Numbered from the stretch's first letter, positions 18,338 to 28,906 are shown. The stretch: DNA of 64,000 nucleotides from Methylobacterium currus (GCF_003058325.1 NZ_CP028843.1:5511001-5575000); one strand, 5' to 3'. Notes: generated from the sequence alone by a model not told the origin. Translations and numbers: made by a program.

Positions 18338-19573
18338 TCAGGGGGAGAGCGCCAGCTCGGCCAGCCGCGCGACGAGGCGGCGCGCGACCTCGTCCTTGGC
18401 CAGGACCGGCCAGGTCTCGAGGCTGCCGTCGCGGCCGATCAGGTGGACCGCGTTGCGGTCGCCACCCATCACGCCAGTTGCGGCCGAGACGTCGTTGGCG
18501 ACGATCAGGTCGCAGCCCTTTCGGGCGATCTTGGCCCGGGCATGGGCGATCACGTCGGTGGTCTCGGCGGCGAAGCCCACCACCAGGGGCGGGCGCCCCT
18601 CTGTCCGCCGGGCGATCGTCGCCAGGATGTCGGGATTCTCGGTGAGCGTGAGGGGAGGGGGGCCCTCCGGTCCCTTCTTGATCTTCTCGTCGCCGAAGCT
18701 GGCCGGGCGCCAGTCGGCGACGGCCGCGGCGAAGACCGCGATGTCGGCGGGCAATGCCGCCTCGACCGCCGCCAGCATCTCGCGGGCGGTCTCGATCCGC
18801 ACCACCGTCACGCCGGGGGGATCGGCGAGGGTCACGGGGCCCGAGACCAGGGTCACCCGGGCGCCGGCCGCGGCGGCGGCCGCCGCGATGGCGTGGCCCT
18901 GCTTGCCGGACGAGCGGTTGGCGAGGTAGCGCACCGGGTCGATCGGCTCGTGGGTCGGCCCCGAGGTGACGAGGAGGTGGCGGCCGGCGAGAGGCTTCGC
19001 CCCTCTGCGCGCTTCACCCTCCTGCCCCGCCAGCAGGGCTTCCACCGCGTCGGCGATCTCGTCGGGCTCGGCCATCCGGCCGGGCCCGGTCTCGGCCTCG
19101 GCCATCCGGCCCACATTCGGCCCCACCACGTGGACGCCGTCGCCCTTGAGCAGGGCGAGGTTGCGCTGGGTCGCCGGGTGCAACCACATCCGCACGTTCA
19201 TCGCCGGGGCGATCAGGATCGGCAGGGTGGTGGCGAGGAGCACCGTCGAGGCGAGGTCCGGCGCGTGGCCGCCGGCCATGCGGGCGAGCGTGTTGGCGGT
19301 GGCCGGGGCCACCACCACGGCGTCGGCGTCCCGCGCGAGCTTGATGTGGCCGATATCGGCCTCGTCCGCCCGGTCGAACAGGTCGGTATGGGCGCGCTGG
19401 CCGGACAGGGAGGCGGCGGCGAGCGGCGTCACGAATTCCTGCGCGCCCTTCGTCAGCACGCAGCGCACCGCGGCGCCGCGCTCGCGCAGGCGCCGGATCA
19501 GGTCGAGCGACTTGTAGGCCGCGATGCCGCCCCCGATGACGAGGAGGATCCGCCTGCCGTCGAGGGCGCCCAT
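18338..19573 (-). CDS. coaBC: CoaBC bifunctional CoA biosynthesis enzyme
   Basis: Joins cysteine to 4'-phosphopantothenate and decarboxylates the product, two steps of coenzyme A synthesis. The 411-residue protein has the N-terminal flavin-dependent decarboxylase (GGGIAAYKSLDLIRRL, APAMNVRMW) and the C-terminal synthetase (GPTHEPIDPVRYLANRSSGKQG, dimer loop VANDVS), split near residue 190. Length and order are standard. Its ATG directly follows the TAG of kup with no intervening base, so the two are probably co-transcribed and translationally coupled. Confidence 0.95.
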   Translation of the reverse strand: MGALDGRRILLVIGGGIAAYKSLDLIRRLRERGAAVRCVLTKGAQEFVTPLAAASLSGQRAHTDLFDRADEADIGHIKLARDADAVVVAPATANTLARMAGGHAPDLASTVLLATTLPILIAPAMNVRMWLHPATQRNLALLKGDGVHVVGPNVGRMAEAETGPGRMAEPDEIADAVEALLAGQEGEARRGAKPLAGRHLLVTSGPTHEPIDPVRYLANRSSGKQGHAIAAAAAAAGARVTLVSGPVTLADPPGVTVVRIETAREMLAAVEAALPADIAVFAAAVADWRPASFGDEKIKKGPEGPPPLTLTENPDILATIARRTEGRPPLVVGFAAETTDVIAHARAKIARKGCDLIVANDVSAATGVMGGDRNAVHLIGRDGSLETWPVLAKDEVARRLVARLAELALSP

Positions 19574-21544
19574 CTAGACCGTGACCTGCGTGCCGACCTC
19601 GACCACGCGGCCGGTCGGGATCTGGAAGAAGTCCGTCGCGTCGTTGGCGTTGCGGGCGAGCGTGATGAACACCCGGTCCTGCCACAGCGGCATGCCGGAC
19701 TGCGCCGCCGGGCGGATCGAGCGCCGCGACAGGAAGAACGACGTCGCCATGATGTCGAACTTGAAGCCCTGCTTGCGCAGGAGCGCCAGGCCCTTCGGGA
19801 TGTTCGGCGATTCCATGTAGCCGAACTTCATCACGACCTTCCAGAAATGCGGCCCCATCGGCTCGATCCGGACCCGGTCGGAATCGTTGAGGCGCGGCAG
19901 GTCGATGGTCTTGACCGTGAGCACGACGTTCTTCTCGTGCAGAACCTTGTTGTGCTTGAGGTTGTGCAGGAGCGCCGCCGGGGCGGTCTCGGGATCGCTG
20001 GTGAGGAACACCGCGGTGCCGCGGACATGGTGCGGCGGGCTCTTCTCCAGCATCGCGACGAGCTCGGTCAGCGGCACGTCGGTCTTGCGGGTCTTGTTGA
20101 ACAGGATCGTGACGCCGCGCACCCAGGTCCACATCAGCACGACGAGGCAGCCGGCCAGCAGCAGCGGCATGTAGCCGCCCTCGAACACCTTGAGCAGGTT
20201 CGAGACCAGGAACAGCAGTTCGACGGCGATGAACGGCACCATCGTGGCGCCGGCGGCCAGGGGCGACCACTTCCACACCCGCCACAGCACCAGGAAGGCG
20301 AGACCGGCGGTGATCAGCATCGTGCCGGTGACGGCGATGCCGTAGGCCGAGGCGAGCGCGCTGGAGGAGCGGAACAGCACCACCAGGACCACCACGCCCA
20401 ACATCAGCAGCGTGTTGATCTGCGGCAGGTAGATCTGGCCCGAATGCGCCTCCGAGGTGTGGCGGATCTCGAGCCGCGGCAGGAGACCCAGCTGCACCGC
20501 CTGGCGCGAGAGCGAGAAGGCGCCCGTGATCACCGCCTGGCTGGCGATGACGGTCGCCGCGGTGGCGAGCAGCACCATCGGCAGCAGGCCCCATTCGGGG
20601 ACGAGCTGGTAGAACGGGTCGGTCGTGTCGGGATTGGCCAGCACCAGCGCGGCCTGCCCGAGATAGTTGACGGCGAGGGCCGGGCCGACCAGGGCGATCC
20701 AGGCGGTCTGGATCGGCCGGCGGCCGAAATGGCCGAGATCGGCGAACAGGGCCTCGGCCCCGGTCACCGCCAGGAACACCGCACCGAGGGCCACCAGGGC
20801 CCCGGTGCCGTGGCCGAGCAGGTAATGGACCGCGTGCCAGGGATTGAGCGCCCACAGGACCTGCGGCGTGCGGGCGATGTGCGGCAGGGCCGCGAGCATC
20901 AACACCGAGAACCACACCAGCATGATCGGGCCGAAGAACGTCGCCATCCGGGCGGTGCCCCGGCTCTGGACCAGGAACAGCGGCAGGATGATCGCGATGG
21001 TGATCGGCAGGACGTAGTGCTCGAGGGCAGGGGTGACGAGCTTCAGGCCCTCCACCGCCGACAGGACCGAGATCGCCGGGGTGATGATCGCGTCGCCGTA
21101 GAACAGGGCGGCGCCGAACAGGCCCAGCATGAACACGATGTGCGAGCCGCCGAGCGCCTTGCGGGCGAGCGCCATCAGCGAGAGGATGCCGCCCTCGCCC
21201 TTGTTGTCCATCTGCAGGAGCAGGATGACGTACTTGATGGTGACGATGAGCACGAGCGCCCAGAGCAGCAGCGAGACGGTGCCGAGCACCTCCTCGCCGG
21301 TCAGCACGCCGTCGGCCCGGCCGGGCCCCAGGGCCTCGCGGAAGGCGTAGAGCGGGCTCGTGCCGATATCGCCGTAGACGACGCCGACGGAGCCGAGGAA
21401 CAGGGTCCAGAAGCTCGCCTTGGCGTGGCCGTGGCCCTCGGCCTCGTCGACGCTGCCGGCCGGGGTCGGCGGGCCGCCGCTCGGCGGCGTGAGGGATTCG
21501 GGTGGCGCGACGGGTCCCCCCGTCGATGCGGCTGACTGTGTCAT
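19574..21544 (-). CDS. kup: Kup-type potassium transporter
   Basis: A 656-residue K+ uptake protein of the KUP/HAK family (proton-coupled). The family opening [21 protein letters not shown] is at about 52-72, followed by around 12 membrane helices and a hydrophilic C-terminal domain (about 480-656). A 45-residue Ser/Pro/Gly-rich cytoplasmic N-tail precedes it. Upstream of coaBC with zero spacing, a pairing with no obvious metabolic logic. Other Kup paralogues may exist outside the window. Confidence 0.95.
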   Translation of the reverse strand: MTQSAASTGGPVAPPESLTPPSGGPPTPAGSVDEAEGHGHAKASFWTLFLGSVGVVYGDIGTSPLYAFREALGPGRADGVLTGEEVLGTVSLLLWALVLIVTIKYVILLLQMDNKGEGGILSLMALARKALGGSHIVFMLGLFGAALFYGDAIITPAISVLSAVEGLKLVTPALEHYVLPITIAIILPLFLVQSRGTARMATFFGPIMLVWFSVLMLAALPHIARTPQVLWALNPWHAVHYLLGHGTGALVALGAVFLAVTGAEALFADLGHFGRRPIQTAWIALVGPALAVNYLGQAALVLANPDTTDPFYQLVPEWGLLPMVLLATAATVIASQAVITGAFSLSRQAVQLGLLPRLEIRHTSEAHSGQIYLPQINTLLMLGVVVLVVLFRSSSALASAYGIAVTGTMLITAGLAFLVLWRVWKWSPLAAGATMVPFIAVELLFLVSNLLKVFEGGYMPLLLAGCLVVLMWTWVRGVTILFNKTRKTDVPLTELVAMLEKSPPHHVRGTAVFLTSDPETAPAALLHNLKHNKVLHEKNVVLTVKTIDLPRLNDSDRVRIEPMGPHFWKVVMKFGYMESPNIPKGLALLRKQGFKFDIMATSFFLSRRSIRPAAQSGMPLWQDRVFITLARNANDATDFFQIPTGRVVEVGTQVTV

Positions 21545-21739
21545 GTCTGTTCGGGAATGCGCCCGCGGGCGGCCGGGATTGCCGCCAAGCGCGCTGATGG
21601 GCCGGGTGGCGGGCTCGAATCCTTCTCGGCCCGGCGCGTCCGCCGGGCCCGATTGTGGCAGGATTGTAGCACGGGTCCGGGGGGGCGCAAGGCGGCGCGC
21701 GCCTGCCCCCTCAGCCGGCCTTCAACCCGCTCTCAGGTC

Positions 21740-23047
21740 TCACTCGGCGGCGCTGCGGCGTCCCTGGCCGAAGCGGCGCTCGATGTAGTCGATGACGATG
21801 CCCTCGAAGTCCTTGGCCAGCGTCGGGCCGCGCAGGGTCATCGCCTTCTTGCCGTCGATGAAGACCGGCGCGGTCGGGGTCTCGCCGGTGCCCGGCAGCG
21901 AGATGCCGATATCGGCGTGCTTCGACTCGCCCGGTCCGTTGACGATGCAGCCCATCACGGCGACGTTCAGCCCCTCGACCCCCGGATAGGTCTTGCGCCA
22001 CTCGGGCATCGAGGTGGTGATCCAGTTCTGGATGTCGCGGGCCAGCTCCTGGAACACCGTCGAGGTGGTGCGGCCGCAGCCCGGGCAGGCGGCGACGAGC
22101 GGCACGAAGGTGCGGAAGCCCATCGTCTGGAGGAGTTCCTGCGCCACCTTCACCTCGACGGTGCGGTCGCCGCCCGGCTCCGGGGTCAGGGAGTAGCGGA
22201 TCGTGTCGCCGATGCCCTCCTGGAGCAGCACGCCGATCGCCGCGGAGGCCGCCACGATGCCCTTCGTGCCCATGCCGGCCTCGGTCAGGCCGAGATGGAT
22301 GGCGTAGTCCGAGCGCCGCGCCACCTCGCGGTAGACCGCGATCAGGTCCTGCACTGCCGAGACCTTGGCCGAGAGCACGATGCGGTCCTTCGGCAGGCCG
22401 ATCTCCACCGCCCGGTCGGCGGAGAGGAGGGCGGACTGCACCATCGCCTCGCGCATGACGGCGCGGGCGTCGCGGGGACGGGGCGAATTGGCGTTCTCGT
22501 CCATCATGTGGGTGAGGAGCGCCTCGTCGAGCGAGCCCCAGTTGGCGCCGATCCGCACGGCCTTGCCGTAGCGGGCGGCCAGCTCGACGATGGTGCCGAA
22601 CTGCAGGTCCTTCTTCTCCTTGAAGCCGACATTGCCCGGGTTGATCCGGTACTTGGCGAGCGCCTCGGCGCAGGCCGGATGGTCGGTCAGGAGCTTGTGG
22701 CCGATATAGTGGAAGTCGCCGACGAGGGGCACGTTGACGCCGATGCGGTCGAGCCGCTCGCGGATCTTCGGCACAGCCGTGGCCGCCTCGTCGCGGTCGA
22801 CGGTGATGCGCACGACCTCGGAGCCGGCCCGCGCGAGGGCCGCGACCTGCGCCACCGTGGCGTCGATGTCTGCCGTGTCGGTGTTGGTCATCGACTGCAC
22901 GACGATCGGGGCGCCGCCGCCCATCACCACCGCGCCCTCGCCCTCGCCGATCCGGACGCCGACGGTGCGGTGCCGGGGGCTCGGGCCGGCGATCTCGGGA
23001 GCGGCGTCCGCCGGGGCGGTCGCGGCGAGGGCTTCCATGGCTTCCAT
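21740..23047 (-). CDS. ispG: IspG, HMBPP synthase (MEP pathway)
   Basis: Converts 2-C-methyl-D-erythritol 2,4-cyclodiphosphate to 4-hydroxy-3-methylbut-2-enyl diphosphate using a [4Fe-4S] cluster, the penultimate step of non-mevalonate isoprenoid synthesis. The 435-residue product has the TIM-barrel half ([16 protein letters not shown]) and the cluster-binding half with CPGCGRTTS and [10 protein letters not shown] supplying three Cys. It lies 195 bp downstream of nothing obvious and upstream of kup in the same direction, probably a separate unit. Confidence 0.96.
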   Translation of the reverse strand: MEAMEALAATAPADAAPEIAGPSPRHRTVGVRIGEGEGAVVMGGGAPIVVQSMTNTDTADIDATVAQVAALARAGSEVVRITVDRDEAATAVPKIRERLDRIGVNVPLVGDFHYIGHKLLTDHPACAEALAKYRINPGNVGFKEKKDLQFGTIVELAARYGKAVRIGANWGSLDEALLTHMMDENANSPRPRDARAVMREAMVQSALLSADRAVEIGLPKDRIVLSAKVSAVQDLIAVYREVARRSDYAIHLGLTEAGMGTKGIVAASAAIGVLLQEGIGDTIRYSLTPEPGGDRTVEVKVAQELLQTMGFRTFVPLVAACPGCGRTTSTVFQELARDIQNWITTSMPEWRKTYPGVEGLNVAVMGCIVNGPGESKHADIGISLPGTGETPTAPVFIDGKKAMTLRGPTLAKDFEGIVIDYIERRFGQGRRSAAE

Positions 23048-23406
23048 CGGATACCTTCGGGGGTCGTTCGCTAGAGTCTCGGGGTCGCTTCAGTCGCGGC
23101 GTGACAACCGTCTAGAGCATTTCCGGGCGCGGTGGAAATCGCTTCGTTCCGCGAGACAAGCGGGCGCGATCGACGGCCTGAAACGGCCGATCCCGCCCTG
23201 CTGACCGGAATGCTGCGACATCCTTGCCACCCCCCCTTCCGGAGAGCACCGCGCTTCGGGAACCCCTGCCGGGCATTCCCGGCCCGGATCACCGTCTTAG
23301 CTGATTGTGCCGACCGCACGCGTCAAGCACGTGACGCCGGGCCATCCCGGCGCGACGTTGCGGCGCACCATTTGCTTTCGCAGCGCAACACACCACATCC
23401 CGAAGC
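23048..23406. other. gene-free divergent promoter region
   Basis: About 360 bp between the divergent ispG and patatin genes. No gene or strong hairpin is seen. It presumably holds both promoters. Confidence 0.5.
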
Positions 23407-24552
23407 ATGACGGACACGACCTTACCCCACCATGCGGAGTCCCGCGGGGCGAAAGTCCCCGACGCGGCTCACGACACCGCCGGCCTCGCGGCTTCCGGTC
23501 CGCTCCAGGCGGCTTCCGGCCCGCTCGGCCGCGGCCTCGTCGGCCCCCGGGCCGAGAAGCCGATCGCGCTGGCGCTCCAGGGCGGGGGCGCCCACGGCGC
23601 CTTCACCTGGGGCGTGCTCGACGCCCTGATCGAGGATGGCCGCCTCGCCTTCGAGGCGATCACCGGGGCGAGCGCCGGCGCCATGAACGCCGTCGTGATG
23701 GTCGATGGCTGGCTGCGCGGCGGCCCCGACGGCGCGCGCGAGCGCCTGGAGGCGTTCTGGCGCGAGATCAGCCTCGACGCCGACCTGCCGCAGGCGCAGC
23801 AGAGCTTCGTCGACGGGGTGATGAGCTTCTGGAAGAAGACCCCGGTCGGGGCGTTCTGGAACGCCGTCGCCAGCCCCTATACGTCCAATCCGCTCAACAT
23901 CAACCCGCTGAAGCGGGCGCTCGCCGACACGGTCGATTTCGAGGCCGTGCGGCGGGACGGGCCGGCCGACCTGTACATCTCGGCCACCAATGTCTGGACC
24001 GGCAAGATGGCGGTGTTCGAGCGGCCGGACCTCACGGTCGATCACCTGATGGCGTCGGCCTGCCTGCCGACGGTGTTCCAGGCGGTGGAGATCGACGGCG
24101 TCCCGCACTGGGACGGCGGCTATCTCGGCAACCCGCCGCTCTATCCCCTCTATCACGGGGCCCGCTCCCGCGACATCCTGCTCGTCCAGATCAACCCGGT
24201 CGAGCGCCGCGAGACGCCCCGCAGCCCGGCCGAGATCCGCGACCGCCTCAACGAGATCACCTTCAACGCCAACCTGCTGCGCGAATTGCGGGCGATCGAC
24301 TTCGTCGACGACCTGATCGACGACGGCGTGCTCGGGCGCTCGAACGCCTACAAGCAGGTGCTGCTCCACCGCATCGACGGCAGCGGCGGCGCGCTCGACG
24401 ACGCCTCGGCCTCCTCGCGCCTGCGGGCGCAATGGCCGTTCTTCCTTGAACTGCGCGATGCGGGGCGGGATGCGGCCAAGGCGTGGCTCGAGCAGAACTA
24501 CGACGCGGTCGGGCGCGAGAGCACGCTGGACCTCAAGGCGATGTATACCTGA
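23407..24552 (+). CDS. patatin-like phospholipase
   Basis: A 381-residue lipid acyl hydrolase with the Ser/Asp dyad: oxyanion motif LQGGGAHGAFTWG (about 59-71), nucleophile in GASAGAMNAV (about 91-100) and the catalytic Asp in WDGGYLGN. The first 50 residues are Ala/Gly/Pro-rich and without a clear signal peptide. The C-terminal third (about 260-380) is a helical region shared by alphaproteobacterial relatives. It is followed by a strong hairpin and seems monocistronic. Substrate could be phospholipid or a storage polyester; not resolvable. Confidence 0.88.
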   Translation: MTDTTLPHHAESRGAKVPDAAHDTAGLAASGPLQAASGPLGRGLVGPRAEKPIALALQGGGAHGAFTWGVLDALIEDGRLAFEAITGASAGAMNAVVMVDGWLRGGPDGARERLEAFWREISLDADLPQAQQSFVDGVMSFWKKTPVGAFWNAVASPYTSNPLNINPLKRALADTVDFEAVRRDGPADLYISATNVWTGKMAVFERPDLTVDHLMASACLPTVFQAVEIDGVPHWDGGYLGNPPLYPLYHGARSRDILLVQINPVERRETPRSPAEIRDRLNEITFNANLLRELRAIDFVDDLIDDGVLGRSNAYKQVLLHRIDGSGGALDDASASSRLRAQWPFFLELRDAGRDAAKAWLEQNYDAVGRESTLDLKAMYT

Positions 24553-24567
24553 GGCGCTTGCGCCCGA

Positions 24568-24594
24568 ACCCTCCCCCGCAGAACGGGGGAGGGT
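24568..24594 (+). terminator. hairpin terminator after patatin gene
   Basis: ACCCTCCCCC pairs perfectly with GGGGGAGGGT across a 7-base loop, 15 bases after the stop codon. A very stable stem without a strong T-run, as is common for GC-rich alphaproteobacterial terminators. Confidence 0.6.
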
Positions 24595-24733
24595 CCGGAT
24601 GCGTGCGTGCCGACCAGCCTTTCCTTCCGTCAGACTTGACGTGCTAAAATATTAGTGCACCAATGGATGGAAAGCACGGAGTCATCCGTGCCGATCGAGG
24701 GCCGGCAGAGCCCACTCGCGAAACGGGGGAAAC

Positions 24734-25909
24734 ATGACGATCACACGCCGCAAGGCGGTCGCGGGTCTCGCGGCCGGGGCGGGACTCGTCCTCAGCGCCC
24801 GCGCCCGGGCCGAGCTGGCCCTGCCGAAATCGCCCGTCGTCGTCACCGTGGTCGATGTGGCGGGCAACCTGGCGCTCACCCAGAAGGCGATCGAGGCCTA
24901 TCGGCGGGCCCGGCCCGGCATCGTCTCGCGCTTCGCCTTCACCAAGGCGCCGGCGCCGGAACTGCCCTCGAAGCTCAAGGCGCAGCAGGCCGCCGGCCGG
25001 GTCGACATCGACCTCGTGCTCACCGGCACCGACGGCATCGCCGCCGGCATCGAGCAGAAGCTCTGGGTCGACCTCAAGCCCCATGCCGGCCAGCTGCCGA
25101 AACCCGCCGACATCTACCAGCCCGCCGCGTTGCGCCTGAACGGCCTGGCCCAGGACCAGGGCCTGTGCGTCGCCTGGTACCCGTCCGGGCCGCTGATCGA
25201 GTACATGCCCGAGCGCGTGAAGACCGTGCCGACCACGGCGGAGGAGCTCCTGGCCTGGGCGCGCCAGAACAAGGGCAAGTTCATGTATGCCCGCCCGGCC
25301 AATTCCGGCCCCGGCCGCACCTGGATCATGGGCCTGCCCTACATCCTCGGCGACAAGGATCCGACCGACCCCGACAAGGGCTGGGACAAGACCTGGGAGT
25401 ACCTGCGGGCGATCGGCGAGACCGTCGACTACTATCCGGGCGGCACGTCGCAGACGATGAAGGAGCTGGGCGAGGGCAGCCGCGACATCATCGTCTCGAC
25501 CACCGGCTGGGACATCAACCCGCGGGTCCTCGGCGTCGTCCCGGCCGAGGCCAAGGTCGGCACGCTCAAGGATTTCCGCTGGGTCGCGGACGCCCATTAC
25601 ATGGCAGTGCCGAAGGGCGTGCCCGACGAGAAGCTCGCGGTCATCCTCGACCTGATGGCCTTCCTGCTCCAGCCGGCGCAGCAGGCCTATACCTACGACG
25701 AGGGCTATTTCTATCCCGGCCCCGCCGTGAAGGGCGTCACCCTCGACATGGCCCCGCCGGAGAGCCGCGCGGCGCTGAAGGAGTTCGGCCGGCCGGAATA
25801 CGACCGGATGATCGCCGAGCATCCGATCGAGATGCCGCTGGACCCCGACAAGCTGGTGGTGGCCTTCCGGCGCTGGGACGAGCAGGTCGGCTCCGGCAAG
25901 AAGCGGTAG
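24734..25909 (+). CDS. ABC transporter substrate-binding protein
   Basis: A 391-residue periplasmic binding protein with a Tat-type signal (TRRKAVAGLAAGAGLVLS, cleavage near ARAE) and the two-lobed extracellular solute-binding fold. First gene of a four-gene importer: binding protein, ATPase, two permeases, with the last three overlapping by 4 bp. Family resemblance is to the polyamine/opine/iron type (PotD/AfuA-like) cluster; the ligand is not identifiable. The segment at about 24628-24656 just upstream is AT-rich and partly dyadic (TAAAATATTA) and could contain the promoter or operator. Confidence 0.83.
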   Translation: MTITRRKAVAGLAAGAGLVLSARARAELALPKSPVVVTVVDVAGNLALTQKAIEAYRRARPGIVSRFAFTKAPAPELPSKLKAQQAAGRVDIDLVLTGTDGIAAGIEQKLWVDLKPHAGQLPKPADIYQPAALRLNGLAQDQGLCVAWYPSGPLIEYMPERVKTVPTTAEELLAWARQNKGKFMYARPANSGPGRTWIMGLPYILGDKDPTDPDKGWDKTWEYLRAIGETVDYYPGGTSQTMKELGEGSRDIIVSTTGWDINPRVLGVVPAEAKVGTLKDFRWVADAHYMAVPKGVPDEKLAVILDLMAFLLQPAQQAYTYDEGYFYPGPAVKGVTLDMAPPESRAALKEFGRPEYDRMIAEHPIEMPLDPDKLVVAFRRWDEQVGSGKKR

Positions 25910-25950
25910 CACTGCGCCGGCGGCCCGGAAGAGGCGGGGAGAGGACACCG

Positions 25951-27018
25951 ATGGCACGCCACCACGAGGCGCCGCAGGATCTGCGCCTGAGCGGCCTGAG
26001 CCGCCGGTTCGGCGCGATGACCGCCCTCGACGGGCTCGACCTGACGATCCGGGGGGGCGAGTTCATCGCCCTCCTGGGCCCGTCCGGCTGCGGCAAGTCG
26101 ACGGCGCTCAACTGCATCGCCGGACTGCTGCCGCTCACCGGCGGGTCGATCCATCTCGGCGAGCGCCGCATCGACCGGCTGAAGCCCGAGGAGCGCGGCT
26201 TCGGCATGGTGTTTCAGAGCTACGCGCTGTTCCCGCACATGAACGTGGCGAAGAACGTCGGCTTCGGCCTCGCCATGCGGGGTGTGAGGGGCCAGGAGGC
26301 CGCGCGCCGGGTCGACGACGCGCTGGCGCTGGTGCGGCTGCAATCCCAGGCCGCGAAGCTCCCGGGCCAGATGTCCGGCGGCCAGCAGCAGCGCGTCGCC
26401 ATCGCGCGGGCGATCGTGATCGAGCCGCCGGTGGTGCTGATGGACGAGCCCCTGTCGAACCTCGACGCCAAGCTGCGCCTCGAGATGCGGGCCGAGATCC
26501 GCCGCATCCACGACACCATCGGCTCGACGACGATCTACGTCACGCACGACCAGGACGAGGCCCTGTCGATGGCCGACCGGATCGTGGTGATGCGCGACGG
26601 GCGCATCCGCCAGGTCGGCACGCCGGAGGACCTCTACGAGCGCCCGGCCCATCCGGACGTCGCCGACTTCATGGGCTTTCGCAATCGCCTGCGCGGCCGG
26701 GCGGTCGCCGTGGACGGCGCGCGGGCCGAGGTCGAGATCTGCGGCACCCGCCTCGCCGGCACCCTGCGGGAGACCCTGAGTCCCGGTGCGCCGGCCGTCG
26801 CGGCGATCCGCCCGGAAGACCTGACGCCCGCGACGGACGGCGTACCGGCCCGGGTCGCCAGCGTCGAGTATCGCGGCCGGGCCTTCTTCGGCACCGCCGT
26901 GGCGCAGGACGGGACCGAGCTGTTCTTCCGCTCCGACCGGGCAGTGGCGCAGGACGAGACGGTGCGCCTCGCCGCCGCCTCGCCGCGGGTCCTGGTCTTC
27001 CCCGGGGAGGCGGCGTGA
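25951..27018 (+). CDS. ABC importer ATP-binding subunit (PotA-type)
   Basis: A 355-residue ATPase. Walker A is GPSGCGKST (about 45-53), signature MSGGQQQR (about 140), Walker B VVLMDEPLSN, and the switch His in VTHDQDEA. A C-terminal TOBE-type regulatory domain occupies about 240-355. The ATG at 25951 follows the sequence GGGGAGAGGACACCG; earlier in-frame codons run through the binding-protein gene and are not used. Its stop overlaps the GTG of the first permease. Confidence 0.92.
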   Translation: MARHHEAPQDLRLSGLSRRFGAMTALDGLDLTIRGGEFIALLGPSGCGKSTALNCIAGLLPLTGGSIHLGERRIDRLKPEERGFGMVFQSYALFPHMNVAKNVGFGLAMRGVRGQEAARRVDDALALVRLQSQAAKLPGQMSGGQQQRVAIARAIVIEPPVVLMDEPLSNLDAKLRLEMRAEIRRIHDTIGSTTIYVTHDQDEALSMADRIVVMRDGRIRQVGTPEDLYERPAHPDVADFMGFRNRLRGRAVAVDGARAEVEICGTRLAGTLRETLSPGAPAVAAIRPEDLTPATDGVPARVASVEYRGRAFFGTAVAQDGTELFFRSDRAVAQDETVRLAAASPRVLVFPGEAA

Positions 27019-27929
27019 CCTCGGCCTCGCTCCCCACGGCCGCACCCCGGGCCGAGACGCCGCCGCTCGCGGTGCGGCTGGCCGCCAGCGGCCTCGATGG
27101 CACCACGCTCCTCGTGCTGCCCGCTCTCTTCGCGATCCTCGGCCTGTTCGTCTATCCCTTCGCCTATGGCCTGGTGCTGTCGCTGCAGCCGAAGGCCGGC
27201 GCCTGGTGGGCGAACTACGCCCGCTTCTTCTCCGACCCGTTCCTCTACGACACCGTCGCGGCGACCTTGCGCCTGGCGCTCCCCGTCACGGTGCTCAACC
27301 TCGCGCTGGCGGTGCCCATTGCCCTCAGGGTGCGGCTGATGCGCCGCCAGCGCCTGCTGACCACGATCCTGGTCCTGCCGATCACGCTCGGCACGGTGCT
27401 GGTGGCGGAAGGCCTGCTCAACTTCCTCGGGCCGCAGGGCTGGTTCAACCGCTCTCTCGTCTGGCTCGGGGTGATCGGGAGCCCGCTCAAGCTCACGAAC
27501 AACTACTGGGGCGTGTTCGCCTCGCTCCTCATCACCGGCTTCCCGTTCGCGTTCCTGCTGACGCTCTCCTCGGTCACCGGCATCGATCCGGCCCTGGAGC
27601 AGGCGGCGGCGACCCATGGGGCCAATGCCTGGCAGCGCTTCACGAAGGTCATCCTGCCGCTGATCCTGCCGGGCCTCGCCGTGACCTTCTGCCTGTCCTT
27701 CGTCCAGGCCTTCTCGGTCTTCCCCTCCGCGGTGCTGCTCGGGGCGCCGGCGGGCGCCACGCGGGTGATCTCGATCGCGGCCTACCAGGCGGCGTTCGAG
27801 GAATACGATTACTCGCTGGCCTCGGCGATCGCGATGATCATGGGGGCGGTCCAGCTCGCCATCGTGGGGCTGCTGCTCTGGGGCCGCACGCTCCTCTATA
27901 CCGGCCCGGTCGGAGGCACCAAGGGATGA
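27015..27929 (+). CDS. ABC importer permease 1
   Basis: A 304-residue inner-membrane permease with about six helices and the EAA-type cytoplasmic loop (EQAAATHGANAWQRFTKVILP, about 195-215) that contacts the ATPase. It begins with GTG at 27015 inside the ATPase stop (GTGA overlap) and ends in an ATGA overlap with permease 2. Order and lengths match PotB-type subunits. Confidence 0.9.
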   Translation: MTSASLPTAAPRAETPPLAVRLAASGLDGTTLLVLPALFAILGLFVYPFAYGLVLSLQPKAGAWWANYARFFSDPFLYDTVAATLRLALPVTVLNLALAVPIALRVRLMRRQRLLTTILVLPITLGTVLVAEGLLNFLGPQGWFNRSLVWLGVIGSPLKLTNNYWGVFASLLITGFPFAFLLTLSSVTGIDPALEQAAATHGANAWQRFTKVILPLILPGLAVTFCLSFVQAFSVFPSAVLLGAPAGATRVISIAAYQAAFEEYDYSLASAIAMIMGAVQLAIVGLLLWGRTLLYTGPVGGTKG

Positions 27930-28771
27930 TCCGCGACACCGGCCTCGGCTCGCGCCTGTGGCGGATGGCGGTCTGGTCCGTCACGCTGCTGTTCTGCCTC
28001 AACCTCCTGGCGATGATCGCCGCGGTGGTGCTCAACTCCTTCGCCACGCGCTGGCTCGGCACCTGGCTGCCGCTCGGCTTCACCACCCGCTGGTACGCCG
28101 CGTCCTGGGACGAGTTCCAGCTCGGCGAGGTGCTGGTCGTGACGCTCCAGGTGGTGTTCCTGGTGGTGCTGGTCTCCGGGCTCCTCGGGGTCACGGCGGC
28201 CTACGCGCTGGCGCGCCGCGACTTTCCGGGCAAGCGGCTGGTGATGCTGGTCTTCCTGCTGCCGCTCCTGGTGCCGCCGATCACCTACGGCATCCCGCTC
28301 GCCACCGTGCTCTACCAGGCGGGCCTCGCCGGCACGCTGTGGGGCGTGGTGCTGGCCAACCTGGTGCCGAGCGTGCCCTTCGTGGTGCTGGTGATGATCC
28401 CGTTCATCGAGCAGATCGACCCGCGCATCGAGGCGGCGGCCCGGGTCTTCGGCGCCGGCACCCGCCAGCTCTTCCTGCGGATCCTGCTGCCGCTCCTCAT
28501 CCCCGGCATCCTGGCCGCCCTGCTCCTGGTGCTGGTGCGCACCATCGCGATGTTCGAATTGACCTTCCTGGTCGCCGGGCCGACGAGCCAGACCCTGGTG
28601 GTGGCGCTCTATTACGCGGTCTTCGCCGCCGGCGTGCGCGCCGGGCAGTCGATCGACGCGATGGCGGTGGTCTACATGGCGGTGACGCTGATCTGGCTGG
28701 TGATCGCGCTCAGGTTCGTCAACCCGACGCAGATCGTGGCGCGGGCCAAGCAGCAGCAGGGCGCGCATTGA
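27926..28771 (+). CDS. ABC importer permease 2
   Basis: A 281-residue PotC-type permease with about six helices and an EAA-like loop (IEAAARVFGAGTRQLFLRIL). The ATG at 27926 overlaps the stop of permease 1 by 4 bp. It is the last gene of the importer and is followed by a REP-like hairpin before the convergent methyltransferase gene. Confidence 0.9.
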   Translation: MIRDTGLGSRLWRMAVWSVTLLFCLNLLAMIAAVVLNSFATRWLGTWLPLGFTTRWYAASWDEFQLGEVLVVTLQVVFLVVLVSGLLGVTAAYALARRDFPGKRLVMLVFLLPLLVPPITYGIPLATVLYQAGLAGTLWGVVLANLVPSVPFVVLVMIPFIEQIDPRIEAAARVFGAGTRQLFLRILLPLLIPGILAALLLVLVRTIAMFELTFLVAGPTSQTLVVALYYAVFAAGVRAGQSIDAMAVVYMAVTLIWLVIALRFVNPTQIVARAKQQQGAH

Positions 28772-28824
28772 TCAGCGGTTTAATTGAGTCCTGGGATCGA
28801 TCCAGTTGCGCACATATCCTCACC

Positions 28825-28862
28825 GTCATCCCGGGGCTCCGCCTTCGCGGCCCCGGGATGAC
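28825..28862. repeat. REP-like hairpin, convergent gene gap
   Basis: GTCATCCCGGGGC pairs perfectly with GCCCCGGGATGAC (13 bp) around a 12-base loop. Related to the hairpin at 10435-10470, which also sits between convergent genes. Confidence 0.65.
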
Positions 28863-28906
28863 GCAGGGGGTTTCGAATTCGGCTCGCAATGCCGGGGGAG
28901 GAGACC

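Noticed and set aside
18320..21535. 1071-codon open frame on the + strand opposite coaBC and kup
   Set aside because: Low-complexity Arg/Gly/His/Asp-rich translation, antisense to two clear genes; an artefact of high GC.
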